Positions 1 to 9,441 of a stretch of DNA of 64,000 bases are shown piece by piece. The stretch covers positions 3,038,001 through 3,102,000 of the forward strand of contig NC_009767.1 in the NCBI RefSeq assembly GCF_000017805.1, given 5' to 3'. Position 1 is the first letter of the stretch; every line of letters starts with the position of its first letter. This DNA is from Roseiflexus castenholzii DSM 13941 (GTDB lineage: Bacteria; Chloroflexota; Chloroflexia; Chloroflexales; Roseiflexaceae). The notes under the pieces were generated by a model. That model did no database searches. It was given only the letters and a program-made list of their open reading frames with translations, and was not told the DNA's origin. The position numbers and the translations under genes are program-made.

Positions 1-1
1 G

Positions 2-610
2 TGGCATTATCTGTCGGTGGTGTTCGACTTGATCAGTGAGTCGATCCAGTGGGAACGCTGGGAAGGAACGATCGAGTACACCTTCATGGCGCCGATCTCG
101 CGCCTGACGCACCTGTTCGGGCAGGCGGCGTTCGCTGTCCTGTTTGCGGTGCTCCACACTGCAATCATCCTGGCAGTCGTGGCAGCCTTTTTTCGCATCG
201 ATCTGACCCGCGCCGACTTCGGCGCGATGCTGGTCGTCCTGATCGCTGGCAGCACGAGTTTTATCGGGCTGGGGATGTTCGCCGCCATTCTGCCGCTCCT
301 GTCGCCAGAAAAGGGGTTGCAGATGACGAATATTATCAAGGCGATGGTGCTGCTCGTCAGTGGGGTCTACTATCCGATCAGCGTCCTGCCGGAATGGTTG
401 CAACCGCTGGCGTACATCTCGCCGGCGACCTACATGCTCGACGGGATTCGTGCAGCGCTGCTTGAAGGCGCCGGTATCGAAGCGCTCTGGTCGGGGCGCA
501 TCCTGCCGCTGTTGCTGACCGGGTTGCTGACGATCCCGACCGGATTGATGGCGTTTATGCGCGCCGAGCGCTACGCCAAAGCGACCGGCAGGCTCAAGCG
601 GAACGGATGA
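2..610 (+). CDS. ABC-2 type transporter permease, C-terminal part (cut by window edge)
   Basis: The reading frame is open from base 2, so the N-terminus lies outside the window and about 202 residues remain. The visible part has several hydrophobic segments (near AAFAVLFAVLHTAIILAVV, MLVVLIAGSTSFIGLGMFA, MVLLVSGVYYPISVLP and ILPLLLTGLLTIPTG) and the typical ABC-2 pattern of a 'GVYYPISVLPEWLQPLAYISPATYMLDGIR' type loop, in which a periplasmic segment precedes the last membrane span. Such proteins form the membrane channel of drug, polysaccharide or lipid exporters driven by a separate ATPase, which must lie upstream. The gene ends in TGA at 608-610, 41 bp before a repeat array. A second ABC-2 permease lies on the opposite strand at 4809-5939. 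The substrate cannot be told. Confidence 0.85.
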   Translation, partial: WHYLSVVFDLISESIQWERWEGTIEYTFMAPISRLTHLFGQAAFAVLFAVLHTAIILAVVAAFFRIDLTRADFGAMLVVLIAGSTSFIGLGMFAAILPLLSPEKGLQMTNIIKAMVLLVSGVYYPISVLPEWLQPLAYISPATYMLDGIRAALLEGAGIEALWSGRILPLLLTGLLTIPTGLMAFMRAERYAKATGRLKRNG

Positions 611-651
611 GTAGGGGCGCCCCCCTGTGGGCGCTCGCACAGACAGGACCC

Positions 652-1360
652 ATACCAATGACGCTTGACGATGCCGCATGCGGGTCATTCCGCGCGCCGC
701 GACGGGTCATTCCGCGCGCCGCGACGGGTCATTCCGCGCGCAGCGACTGGTCATTCCGAGCGCAGCGAGGAATCTGAGCGGGTCGCGCACGCCCCCTCAC
801 CGGATGGTCACAGGTAAGTGGTATGAGAGGCGCGAGGGGCGAGGCGCGAGGGACGAGGCGCGAGGGGCGAGGCGCGAGGGACGAGGCGCGAGGCGCGGGG
901 TGATGCCAATGACGCTTGACGATGCCGCATGCGGGTCATTCCGCGCGCAGCGACGTGTCATTCCGCGCGCAGCGACTGGTCATTCCGCGCGCAGCGACTG
1001 GTCATTCCGAGCGCAGCGAGGAATCTGAGCGGGTCGCGCACGCCCCCTCACCGGATGGTCACAGGTAAGTGGTATGAGAGGGGCGAGGGGCGAGGGGCGC
1101 GAGGCGCGAGGGACGAGGCGCGAGGGGCGAGGGGCGAGGCGCGAGGGGCGAGGCGCGAGGGACGAGGCGCGAGGGACGAGGCGCGAGGGACGAGGCGCGA
1201 GGCGCGGGGTGATGCCAATGACGCTTGACGATGCCGCATGCGGGTCATTCCGCGCGCAGCGACGTGTCATTCCGCGCGCAGCGAGGAATCGAAGCGGGTC
1301 GCGCCAGACCCCTCGCTCTGCTCGGGGTGACTATGCCGGATGTGCACAGGAAATTGGCGC
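652..1360. repeat. Intergenic array of three MITE-like repeat copies separated by GAGGCGCGAGGG tracts
   Basis: Three degenerate copies of the window's main repeat family start at about 652, 901 and 1210 with (AT)ACCAATGACGCTTGAC or a variant. Each carries one to four copies of GTCATTCCGCGCGCAGCGAC, and the first two end in CGGATGGTCACAGGTAAGTGGTAT. Between copies lie purine-rich tracts (about 825-899 and 1076-1209) built from GAGGGGCGAGGCGCGAGGGAC. A hairpin-prone sequence GGGGCGCCCCCCTGTGGGCG flanks the whole array on both sides (614-633 and 1374-1393). Open frames through this DNA are low-complexity artefacts. I see no gene in 611-1416. Confidence 0.9.
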
Positions 1361-1416
1361 CAGGCAGGTGTCGGGGCGCCCCCCTGTGGGCGCCCAAAAG
1401 AGAATAAGGAGACTCC

Positions 1417-2775
1417 ATGGCTACAACGATCAAAGATCTCGGCAACGGACTGATCGCGCGCTGGTCCACGGCGGCGGATCAGGAACGCATTGCCACCTTG
1501 TTTGGTCACGTATTCCGCCGCACTGCCGACGATCCGCCGAACGAGCGGATGATCGCCTATGTTCATCATCAGATGAGCGGACAGCACCCCTTGATCGGTC
1601 CGAACGACGTAGCGCTGGTCGAGGATACACGGAGCGGCATGGTCGTTGCGGCAACGGCAGTGATGCGGCAGCGTTGGGAGTATGCCGGTATTCCGTTCAC
1701 CCTCAGCCGCGCCGAGCCGGTCGCGGCGCATGAAGAGTACCGCAATCGCGGTCTGGTGCGGGCGACGTTCGACCTGATGCACGCGCGCAGCGCCGAACAG
1801 GGCGATCTGGCGCAGTGCATCACCGGCATCCCGTATTTCTACCGTCAATTCGGCTATGAGTTCGCCGTCGATCTCGGCGGATCGCGCGCAGTCATGCTGG
1901 CTGCGATTCCCGAGGCGAAAGAAGGCCAGGCGGAGCCGTTCATGGTGCGCGATGCCACCCTCGACGATCTGCCGCAGATTCGGATGCTCTACGAACGAGA
2001 ACGCTCCCGTCTCGCCGGCGGACTGCCGATCCTGGTGTCGGCGTCGTTCGACCACGACCACTGGCGCTGGACGCTAACCGGGCAAACGGCGGAAGCGGGT
2101 GAAGGGTGGAATACCCACATGATCATTCGCCCCGATGGGCAGACTATCGGGTATGTGCTCACCGGGCGGGTGCGCTGGAGTCCCGAAAAAGTGCGAATTC
2201 TGGGAATGATGGTCGAGCCGGGGGCGCCGCTGACCGCCGTGATGCCGCCGGTGCTACGCGCGCTGCGCGCAATGGCGCCATCAATCCCGGTTATCCCTCC
2301 AAAACCCGGCGAGCCGCGCCAGCTGGTCTTTGTCCTTGGCGCATCCCATCCGGTGTATGATGCGCTTGGACGCGACCTGATCGCCAGGAGTGAACCGCCA
2401 TACGGCTGGTACGTGCGCGTCCCGAATGTGCCCCTCTTCCTGCGTCACATTCGCGCAGTGCTCGAACGCCGCCTGGCAGGATCGTTCCTGGCGGGGTACA
2501 CCGGCGAACTGAAGATCGACTTCTTCAAAGGCGGGCTGCGGATGGTCTTTGAGGAGGGGCGGATCGCGTTCATCGAGCCGTGGCAGGCGCCGATCTACGG
2601 CGATGAAACGAGCGCATGCTTCCCGCCGCTCGTCTTCCTGCAATTGCTTTTCGGGCGGCGCAGCCTGGAGGAGTTGCGCGCCTGGCACGATGATGTATGG
2701 GCAGACGACGAACCGGCGATGCTGCTGAATAGTCTTTTTCCTAAACAACAGTCGTGGGTGTTGCCGCTGGACTAA
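1417..2775 (+). CDS. Eis-like GNAT N-acetyltransferase with SCP2-type C-terminal domain
   Basis: This 452-residue protein has the three-part layout of the Eis (enhanced intracellular survival) family: an N-terminal GNAT domain (about 1-150), a second degenerate GNAT-like domain (about 160-290) and a sterol-carrier-like C-terminal domain (about 330-450). The acetyl-CoA loop is visible as EEYRNRG at residues 106-112. Eis proteins acetylate amines such as aminoglycosides or lysine side chains; the substrate here is unknown. Length and layout match the family (about 400-450 residues). ATG 1417 is preceded by AAGGAGACTCC, a good ribosome-binding site. The stop codon overlaps the first base of the next repeat array at 2775. 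The gene stands alone between two repeat arrays. Confidence 0.85.
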   Translation: MATTIKDLGNGLIARWSTAADQERIATLFGHVFRRTADDPPNERMIAYVHHQMSGQHPLIGPNDVALVEDTRSGMVVAATAVMRQRWEYAGIPFTLSRAEPVAAHEEYRNRGLVRATFDLMHARSAEQGDLAQCITGIPYFYRQFGYEFAVDLGGSRAVMLAAIPEAKEGQAEPFMVRDATLDDLPQIRMLYERERSRLAGGLPILVSASFDHDHWRWTLTGQTAEAGEGWNTHMIIRPDGQTIGYVLTGRVRWSPEKVRILGMMVEPGAPLTAVMPPVLRALRAMAPSIPVIPPKPGEPRQLVFVLGASHPVYDALGRDLIARSEPPYGWYVRVPNVPLFLRHIRAVLERRLAGSFLAGYTGELKIDFFKGGLRMVFEEGRIAFIEPWQAPIYGDETSACFPPLVFLQLLFGRRSLEELRAWHDDVWADDEPAMLLNSLFPKQQSWVLPLD

Positions 2776-4800
2776 TACCAATGACGCTTGACGCAGCCGC
2801 ATGCTTGTCATTCCGAGCGTAGCGAGGAATCTCAGCGGGTCGCGCACGCCCCGGCTTACGCTTGACACAGCCGCATGCTTGTCATTCCGAGCGTAGCGAG
2901 GAATCTCAGCGGGTCGCGCCAGACCCCTCGCTTTGCTCGGGGTGACAACGCTCTCCGATCTCTCACGATCCAACCAGATGGTTGAGGTCGCGCCAGACCC
3001 CTCGCTTACGCTTGACGCAGCCGCATGCTGGTCATTCCGAGCGTAGCGAGGAATCTCAGCGGGTCGCGCACGCCCCGGCTTACGCTTGACACAGCCGCAT
3101 GCTTGTCATTCCGAGCGTAGCGAGGAATCTCAGCGGGTCGCGCCAGACCCCTCGCTTTGCTCGGGGTGACAACGCTCTCCGATCTCTCACGATCCAACCA
3201 GATGGTTGAGGTCGCGCCAGACCCCTCGCTTACGCTTGACGCAGCCGCATGCTGGTCATTCCGAGCGCAGCGACTTGTCATTCCGAGCGCAGCGAGGAAT
3301 CTAAGCGGGTCGCGCACGCCCCGGCTTACGCTTGACGCAGCCGCATGCTGGTCATTCCGAGCGCAGCGACTTGTCATTCCGAGCGCAGCGAGGAATCTCA
3401 GCGGGTCGCGCCAGACCCCTCGCTTACGCTTGACGCAGCCGCATGCTGGTCATTCCGAGCGCAGCGACTTGTCATTCCGAGCGCAGCGAGGAATCTCAGC
3501 GGGTCGCGCCAGACCCCTCGCTTTGCTCGGGGTGACAACGCTCTCCGATCTCTCACGATCCAACCAGATGGTTGAGGTCGCACCAGACCCCTCGCTTACG
3601 CTTGACGCAGCCGCATGCTGGTCATTCCGAGCGCAGCGACTTGTCATTCCGAGCGCAGCGACTTGTCATTCCGAGCGTAGCGAGGAATCTCAGCGGGTTG
3701 CGCCAGACCCGGCTTACGATTGACACAGCCGCATGCTTGTCATTCCGAGCGTAGCGAGGAATCTCAGCGGGTCGCGCCAGACCCCTCGCTTTGCTCGGGG
3801 TGACAACGCTCTCCGATCTCTCACGATCCAACCAGATGGTTGAGGTCGCGCCAGACCCCTCGCTTACGCTTGACGCAGCCGCATGCTGGTCATTCCGAGC
3901 GCAGCGACTTGTCATTCCGAGCGCAGCGACTTGTCATTCCGAGCGTAGCGAGGAATCTCAGCGGGTCGCGCACGCCCCGGCTTACGCTTGACGCAGCCGC
4001 ATGCTGGTCATTCCGAGCGCAGCGAGGAATCTCAGCGGGTCGCGCCAGACCCCTCGCTTTGCTCGGGGTGACAACGCTCTCCGATCTCTCACGATCCAAC
4101 CAGATGGTTGAGGTCGCGCCAGACCCCTCGCTTACGCTTGACGCAGCCGCATGCTGGTCATTCCGAGCGCAGCGCGGAATCTGCGCGGGTCGCGCCAGAC
4201 CCCTCGCTTACGCTTGACGCAGCCGCATGCTTGTCATTCCGAGCGCAGCGACTTGTCATTCCGAGCGCAGCGAGGAATCTAAGCGGGTTGCGCACGACCC
4301 GGCTTACGCTTGACGCAGCCGCATGCTTGTCATTCCGAGCGCAGCGAGGAATCTAAGCGAGTCGCGCCAGACCCCTCGCTTACGCTTGACGCAGCCGCAT
4401 GCTTGTCATTCCGAGCGTAGCGAGGAATCTCAGCGGGTCGCGCCAGACCCCTCGCTTACGCTTGACGCAGCCGCATGCGGGTCATTCCGAGCGCCGCGAC
4501 TTGTCATTCCGAGCGCAGCGAGGAATCTGCGCGGGTTGCGCACGACATGCTTGTCCGAGCGCAGCGAGGAATCTAAGCGAGTCGCGCCAGACCCCTCGCT
4601 TACGCTTGACGCAGCCGCATGCGGGTCATTCCGAGCGCAGCGACTTGTCATTCCGAGCGCAGCGAGGAATCTAAGCGGGTTGCGCACGACATGCTTCGAG
4701 CGCAGCGAGGAATCTAAGCGGGTTGCGCACGACATGCTTCGAGCGCAGCGAGGAATCTAAGCGGGTTGCGCACGACCCGGCTTACGATGGCAGCCCGATC
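2775..4800. repeat. About 2-kb array of CATTCCGAGCG(C/T)AGCGAGGAATCT repeats
   Basis: The array starts with the family's terminal sequence ATACCAATGACGCTTGAC at 2775, sharing the last base of the acetyltransferase stop codon, and runs to about 4800 next to the stop codon of the convergent permease gene. It holds about twenty copies of the GCGAGGAATCT core. These are mixed with ACGCTTGACGCAGCCGCATGC, the block CCCCTCGCTTTGCTCGGGGTGAC, and a further block ACGCTCTCCGATCTCTCACGATCCAACCAGATGGTTGAGG that recurs five times (near 2947, 3170, 3538, 3806 and 4074). Copies at the 3' end become truncated and degenerate. Frames open through it are repeat-encoded and not genes. Confidence 0.95.
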
Positions 4801-4808
4801 CCTCGGTT

Positions 4809-5939
4809 TCAATCCAACCGCTTCCTGAACCGCAGTGAGGCGATGGTCAGCAGCGCGACGCCGAACGCAGTCAATGCCATGATCTGCGGCAGCAGCGCCT
4901 CAATGCCGACCCCTTTGATGATGATGCCGCGCACAACGACGAGAAAGTAGGTCAACGGAATGACCTTGCTGATCAGTTGCAGCGCGGCAGGCATCGCGTC
5001 GATCGGATAGATGAAGCCGGAGATGAATACCGAAGGCAGCAGGGTGAGGAACGACAACTGAAACGCCTCGAACTGCGTCCGTGCAATTGTCGAAATCAGC
5101 AAGCCGAGCGCCAGCGTCGAAACCAGGAACAGGCACGCAATAGCCACCAGCAGGAGCAGGCTGCCGCGAATGGGGACGCCGAACCATAGCGTCCCCACCA
5201 GCAACACCTCGCCGACAACGAGCAGTTCGACGACAGCGTAGGGCAGGATTTTGCCCACCATCAACTCATACGGGCGAATCGGGGTAACGATCAACTGTTC
5301 AATCGTGCCGCGCTCGCGTTCGCGCACGACTGCTGAGGCGGTCAGGAGCGTCGCTTGAAATTGGAGCACCAGCCCGATCAACCCCGGCACCATGAACACG
5401 GCGCTGTCCATGTCGGGATTGTACCAGACGCGCTCCCGCACCTGCGGCGCTCCCGGCATAGTCGCCAGCGTGGCGCCGCGTCGCGCCAGCATCTCTTCGC
5501 GCACGCCGGTCGCCAGCGATGCACCGATCAGCCGTGCCGACGCCAACGCGCTCGATGCCACCGACGGGTCGGAGCCGTCGAGGATGAACAGGATATCGGC
5601 GTTCCGCCCGGCAGTGACCGCGCGCCCGTACTCCGGCGGCACGACCAGCCCGGCGCGCGCCTGCCCGCTGTCGATCAGCGCCGCCAGTTCTTGTTCTGAT
5701 TTGACATAAGCATGAGCCGTAAACTGACCAGATTGCACGAAGGCGGTGATTAGCGCGCGACTCTGGTGTGAGCGATCCTGGTCGAAGATCGCCAGCGGCA
5801 CATTGCGCACATCGGTCGTGGCGGCGTAGCCCAGAATGATCATCTGGATCACCGGCGTCAGAAAGGCGATCATCAACGCGCGCCGGTCCCGCAGAATATG
5901 GATGAACTCCTTGCGAATGATCGGCAGCATGCGGCTCAT
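4809..5939 (-). CDS. ABC-2 type transporter permease
   Basis: This 376-residue protein is a full-length ABC-2 permease of the YhhJ/YbhR/DrrB-like class. It begins with an amphipathic segment (MLPIIRKEFIHILRDRRAL), then a membrane span (about 20-40), a large extracytoplasmic domain (about 41-175) and five further spans. Its conserved 'RERERGTIEQLIVTPIRPYE' type cytoplasmic loop lies near residue 205. Members export drugs, lipids or surface molecules with a separate ATPase, which is not visible here. The gene follows the serine hydrolase gene on the same strand after 12 bp, so the two are probably cotranscribed. The 3' end faces the repeat array. Confidence 0.9.
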   Translation of the reverse strand: MSRMLPIIRKEFIHILRDRRALMIAFLTPVIQMIILGYAATTDVRNVPLAIFDQDRSHQSRALITAFVQSGQFTAHAYVKSEQELAALIDSGQARAGLVVPPEYGRAVTAGRNADILFILDGSDPSVASSALASARLIGASLATGVREEMLARRGATLATMPGAPQVRERVWYNPDMDSAVFMVPGLIGLVLQFQATLLTASAVVRERERGTIEQLIVTPIRPYELMVGKILPYAVVELLVVGEVLLVGTLWFGVPIRGSLLLLVAIACLFLVSTLALGLLISTIARTQFEAFQLSFLTLLPSVFISGFIYPIDAMPAALQLISKVIPLTYFLVVVRGIIIKGVGIEALLPQIMALTAFGVALLTIASLRFRKRLD

Positions 5940-5951
5940 GCCAGAGGGACG

Positions 5952-7187
5952 CTACTCCACCATCGCCTGGTACGCCAGGACGCGAAAATCCCGCTGCGGC
6001 TCATCGATCCCCTGGTACTGCGTCATGAAGACGCCAACGAACGACTCCGCCGGATCGACCCAGTAGTAGGTCGTTGCCGCGCCGGCCCACCCGAATTCAC
6101 CGACTGTTCCCGGCATACCCGACAGCCCGACATCCATCAGCACGCGCGATCCCAGCCCAAACCCGTAGCCGGGGTAGGTCAATCCGGCGATTTCCCAGGG
6201 AAGCAGCGCAGCCGGAATATGGTTGGCATGCATGAGTTCCAGCGTCTTGCGTCCCAGAATGCGCACCCCGTCGAGTTCGCCGCCGTTCGCCAGCATGAGC
6301 GCGAAGCGCATATAATCCTGTGTGGTTGAGAACAACCCATGCCCGCCGCGCGCGAAGGTCTCCGGTCGATCCACGGGGTAGCTTTCCTGTGGATCGATCC
6401 GCTCGAGAATCCCCTGCTGCCAGTTCAAGAACATTTGCAACACCGTCATGCCGCGCGCCCCCAGATCGCCAACGCCGTACATAGCCGCCAGGCGGTGGCG
6501 CTTCTCCGGCGGGACGCCGAAATCGGTATCGACCATTCCGAGCGGGTCGAAGATCCGTTCGCGCAGGAACTGACGCAACGGTTGGTTGGCAATGATCTCG
6601 ATGACATGGGCTGCAACGTCGATTGAAACGCTGTAGTGCCACTTCGATCCCGGATGGAACGCCAGCGGCAGGCGGGCCAGTTCGGCCACGAGCTGCTCCA
6701 GCGTCCGGTTGGCGTCGTGCATGAGGGCGTGCTGGCGGTACAACTCGCCAACTGGCGAGTCGATCAGAAAGTCGTAGGTGAACCCGCCGAGGTGGGTCAT
6801 CAAGTCGCCGATGGTGATCGGGCGCTGCGGCGCAACCTCTTTGTCCTGTTGCAGCACTTTGATGTTCGCAAATGCCGGAATGAACGTTGCCAGCGGTGTG
6901 ATTAACTGAAACCGCCCCTCTTCGTAGAGGGTCATCAGGGCGGTACAGACAATCGGCTTGGTCATCGAGTAGATGCGGAAGACGGCATCGCTGCGCAGCG
7001 CCTCATCGGACTCTTTGCTCATGCGCCCAACCTGTTCCGCATAAACAATCTTGCCGCGCCGCGCCAGCATCATGCTTGCGCCTGCAATCGTTCCGCGGTC
7101 GATCCAACGCTGCATCGCCGGGCGAATGCGCTCTAGCCGTTCTGAACTGAGGCCGACGCTTTCGGGAGTTGCCGTCACATCGCTCAT
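5952..7187 (-). CDS. Serine hydrolase of the beta-lactamase/class C penicillin-binding protein family
   Basis: The nucleophile motif SMTK (S-x-x-K) sits near residues 74-77 and the second motif YSV near 185-187, as in class C beta-lactamase-like esterases and DD-peptidases. The C-terminal MTQYQG region resembles EstB-type esterases. No signal peptide is evident, so a cytoplasmic esterase or peptidase is more likely than an exported beta-lactamase. I chose ATG at 7187 (411 residues) over ATG 7211, because CAGGAGAAG, an ideal ribosome-binding site, lies between the two and overlaps the upstream ATG. It is followed by the ABC-2 permease after 12 bp. The substrate is unknown. Confidence 0.85.
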   Translation of the reverse strand: MSDVTATPESVGLSSERLERIRPAMQRWIDRGTIAGASMMLARRGKIVYAEQVGRMSKESDEALRSDAVFRIYSMTKPIVCTALMTLYEEGRFQLITPLATFIPAFANIKVLQQDKEVAPQRPITIGDLMTHLGGFTYDFLIDSPVGELYRQHALMHDANRTLEQLVAELARLPLAFHPGSKWHYSVSIDVAAHVIEIIANQPLRQFLRERIFDPLGMVDTDFGVPPEKRHRLAAMYGVGDLGARGMTVLQMFLNWQQGILERIDPQESYPVDRPETFARGGHGLFSTTQDYMRFALMLANGGELDGVRILGRKTLELMHANHIPAALLPWEIAGLTYPGYGFGLGSRVLMDVGLSGMPGTVGEFGWAGAATTYYWVDPAESFVGVFMTQYQGIDEPQRDFRVLAYQAMVE

Positions 7188-7254
7188 GGATGGTCTTCTC
7201 CTGATAATCAATGAAAACGGAGTTTATCGCTGGAAAAGGTTAGACCCCTCCTGC

Positions 7255-8241
7255 TCACCGTTCGCGCCAGAACTCCAGTGTGGCGCCATCGTCGGTTTGC
7301 ATGGCGGTGCGCTCGACCTCGAAGGTATGCAGGCGCCCTCCGGCATCGGGGAGCGTCACCTCGGCGCGCCCCTCGTCGTCCTGGGCGACGCGCTGCATGC
7401 CGCGCAGATGGAGGCGCTGGCGCAGATCGGCATACGAACGCCCGACCAGTTCGCGCGGATGCACGCCGGCGATGCGATCGGCGAAAAACCGATTGACGGC
7501 GAGCACTACATCATCATGGTCGAGCAGCAGCACCCCTTCCGGCAGGTGATCGAACACCACGCGCAGAATGTCGCGGCTGTTCTGCACCTGACGGGCGCGT
7601 TCGGCAAGCAGGCTTTCGAGCAGGCGCGCGTTACGTCGCAGCGCTTCCGCCTGGCGCATTCCGGCGCAGATCGCACCCAGCGCACCGGCGTAGATCGTCA
7701 GGTTCGCCCACATATCGGCCGAAAGCGCCGGTTCCTCCGGCGCAGTGCGGTACAGCGCCGCCACGCCGACATCCTGCCCCATCCGCGAAAGCGGCAGCAC
7801 AATGCATGCCGGGTAGGCGCCGCTTGCGCCAGGCGCGCTGATCATCGCCTTAGCATCGAGCGCGCGCCGCGCAAGTTCGGCGATATGCTCAAGCGCCGAT
7901 GGATTGGGCAATGCAGCGTCGGACGGAGCAATCGGCGTCAGGACATCGCTCTCGTCGAGCAGGAAGAGCGATCCGCCGTCCATCCCGAAGACCTCAACGC
8001 TCTGTTGATGCACCAGCGTCGCCAGTTCCTCGTAAGAGTGCTGCACCGTCAAGAACTGCCCGATGGCCTGCAACGCGCCGATTGCGCCGGCGGGCGTCGG
8101 ACCCAGCGACTCCTGCAAGGCGACCGAGAGACGCGAGAGGGTGACGGCGCTGCCCTGGAGTTGTTCATTGGTTTGATGGAGACGGGAAACCAGTTCGAGC
8201 GCATCGGCGCTCGAGAGTTGACTCAGGTCAGCAATGTCCAT
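7255..8241 (-). CDS. GAF-PAS sensory protein without output domain
   Basis: This is a 328-residue protein. Residues about 1-50 are helical, about 55-205 resemble a GAF domain (GAIGALQAIGQFLTVQHSYE, FGMDGGSLFLLD), and about 225-328 resemble a PAS domain (VFDHLPEGVLLLDHDDVVLAVN). It ends after the PAS core (LEFWRER) with no histidine kinase, GGDEF or STAS domain, so it may act by binding a partner or be a truncated sensor. The start at ATG 8241 is supported by AAGGAGGCTTGAG just upstream; the frame remains open further 5' but without a better site. Ligand unknown. It lies 67 bp downstream of the serine hydrolase start, on the same strand. Confidence 0.8.
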   Translation of the reverse strand: MDIADLSQLSSADALELVSRLHQTNEQLQGSAVTLSRLSVALQESLGPTPAGAIGALQAIGQFLTVQHSYEELATLVHQQSVEVFGMDGGSLFLLDESDVLTPIAPSDAALPNPSALEHIAELARRALDAKAMISAPGASGAYPACIVLPLSRMGQDVGVAALYRTAPEEPALSADMWANLTIYAGALGAICAGMRQAEALRRNARLLESLLAERARQVQNSRDILRVVFDHLPEGVLLLDHDDVVLAVNRFFADRIAGVHPRELVGRSYADLRQRLHLRGMQRVAQDDEGRAEVTLPDAGGRLHTFEVERTAMQTDDGATLEFWRER

Positions 8242-8433
8242 CTCAAGCCTCCTTGCTCTGAGTGGAGTCCACGGGCGCATAGTCGCATTGTACCATGGCT
8301 GTGACGGAGGCGTGGCAGCATGGGAACGGTGATTGCATCGATGGATCCATTCCTGCCCGATGGTAAACCGTCGGGCGGAATACACGAAGTGCTCATATGC
8401 GAAATACCCAAAAGCTTTCGCACCCCCGGCGCC

Positions 8434-8456
8434 AGCCCCGCTGCGGCGGGGCTTTG
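8434..8456 (+). terminator. Strong GC hairpin followed by short T run
   Basis: AGCCCCGC-TGCG-GCGGGGCT forms a perfect 8-bp stem followed by TTGTT. It lies in the about 335-bp stretch 8242-8578, which otherwise has no gene. The T run is weak and there is no upstream plus-strand gene, so it may be only a palindromic repeat. Confidence 0.35.
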
Positions 8457-8578
8457 TTCGCCAAGCGCGAGCGTTCACGCGGAGGCGCATGCAAGGTCCC
8501 GCCGTCGCGCGGCCGCGGCCTATGTCAGGCAGTATGATATATGGTATACTGAATTCGATCGTTCAATTTGACATAACC

Positions 8579-9228
8579 ATGCGGCTGACGATAGAACGCT
8601 TGTTACTCCGCGAATTCACCGCCGAGGACTGGCCCGATGTGTATGCCTGCCGCTCTGACCCGGAGGTCGTGCGGTATCTGCCGTTTGGTCCCGCCAGCAT
8701 CGAAGACGTGCCGGAGCATCTGGCACGCAGGCGCTGCTCAACGACGAACCGTGCCACGCCACGTTTCTCTAGCGGTATCTGCCGTTTGGTCCCGCCAGCA
8801 TCGAAGACGTGCCGGAGCATCTGGCGCGCTGCATGGCGCTGGCGCGCAGCCATCCGCGTCATGGGTACGACCTGGCAGTGGTGCTGCGCGCCGAGGAGCG
8901 GGTCATTGGCGGTTGCACGCAGGCGCTGCTCAACGACGAACCGTGCCACGCCACGTTTCTCTATCTGTTCAACCGGCGCTACTGGGGGCGCGGCTATGCG
9001 ACCGAAGCAATGCGCGCGCTGTTCGAGTACGGCTTCGAGACATGAGGATTGCACCGTATCGCCGACACCTGCGATGCGCGTCATGCGGCGTCGGTGCGGG
9101 TCATGGAGAAACTGGGCATGCGGCGCGCGGCACATTACCGGGAAACGATCTAGGATGGCGCGCACTGGCATGATGAGTACGGTTACGCGATCCTGGCGCG
9201 TGAATGGCGCGCACCTAAAACAACATAA
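8579..9228 (+). pseudogene. GNAT acetyltransferase pseudogene (RimJ/RimL type)
   Basis: The frame starts MRLTIERLLLREFTAEDW, typical of RimJ/RimL-like GNAT enzymes. A 101-bp insertion at about 8725-8825 breaks it. That insert is made of a 46-bp copy of downstream sequence (8725-8770 equals 8917-8962) followed by a 54-bp copy of upstream sequence (8772-8825 equals 8671-8724). The correct frame resumes in VPEHLARCMALARSHPRHGYDL and reads RRYWGRGYATEAMRALFEYG, the acetyl-CoA-binding motif. Two in-frame stops, TGA at 9043-9045 and TAG at 9151-9153, interrupt the rest (LHRIADTCDARHAASVRVME and DEYGYAILAREWRA), and the natural stop is TAA at 9226-9228. The gene is therefore dead. Confidence 0.9.
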
Positions 9229-9250
9229 GAGATATTATGTTGTTTTAAGG
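9213..9250. terminator. Near-perfect inverted repeat at end of the GNAT pseudogene
   Basis: CCTAAAACAACATAA and TTATGTTGTTTTAAGG form a stem of about 14 bp around the loop GAGATA. The right arm includes TTTT, so it can work as a rho-independent terminator on the plus strand. It overlaps the last codons of the pseudogene. Downstream, 9268-9325 is a pyrimidine-rich tract (CTCACCCCTCTCGC units), the complement of the purine tracts at 825-1209. Confidence 0.6.
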
Positions 9251-9441
9251 AATGCGTTAAGCCACCTCACCCCTCACCCCTCTCGCCTCACCCCTCTCGC
9301 CTCTCGCCTCTCACCAAACAGTAGCCGGTTGTAAACCTGGAGTCGCCGTTTGTTTCCGCGCCACAATGCGCCGCCGTGCTACCCTGACAGCACGTGCGAC
9401 CGTTGGCGCCGCCGGTATGGCGCTGCGAGGAGGCGGAACGT

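Noticed and set aside
2775..4800. CRISPR array
   Set aside because: Repeats are of mixed length, nested and contiguous, with no unique spacers of constant size and no cas genes.
7051..8304. Plus-strand open frame of 417 codons
   Set aside because: Antisense to the serine hydrolase start and GAF-PAS gene; no recognisable domain.
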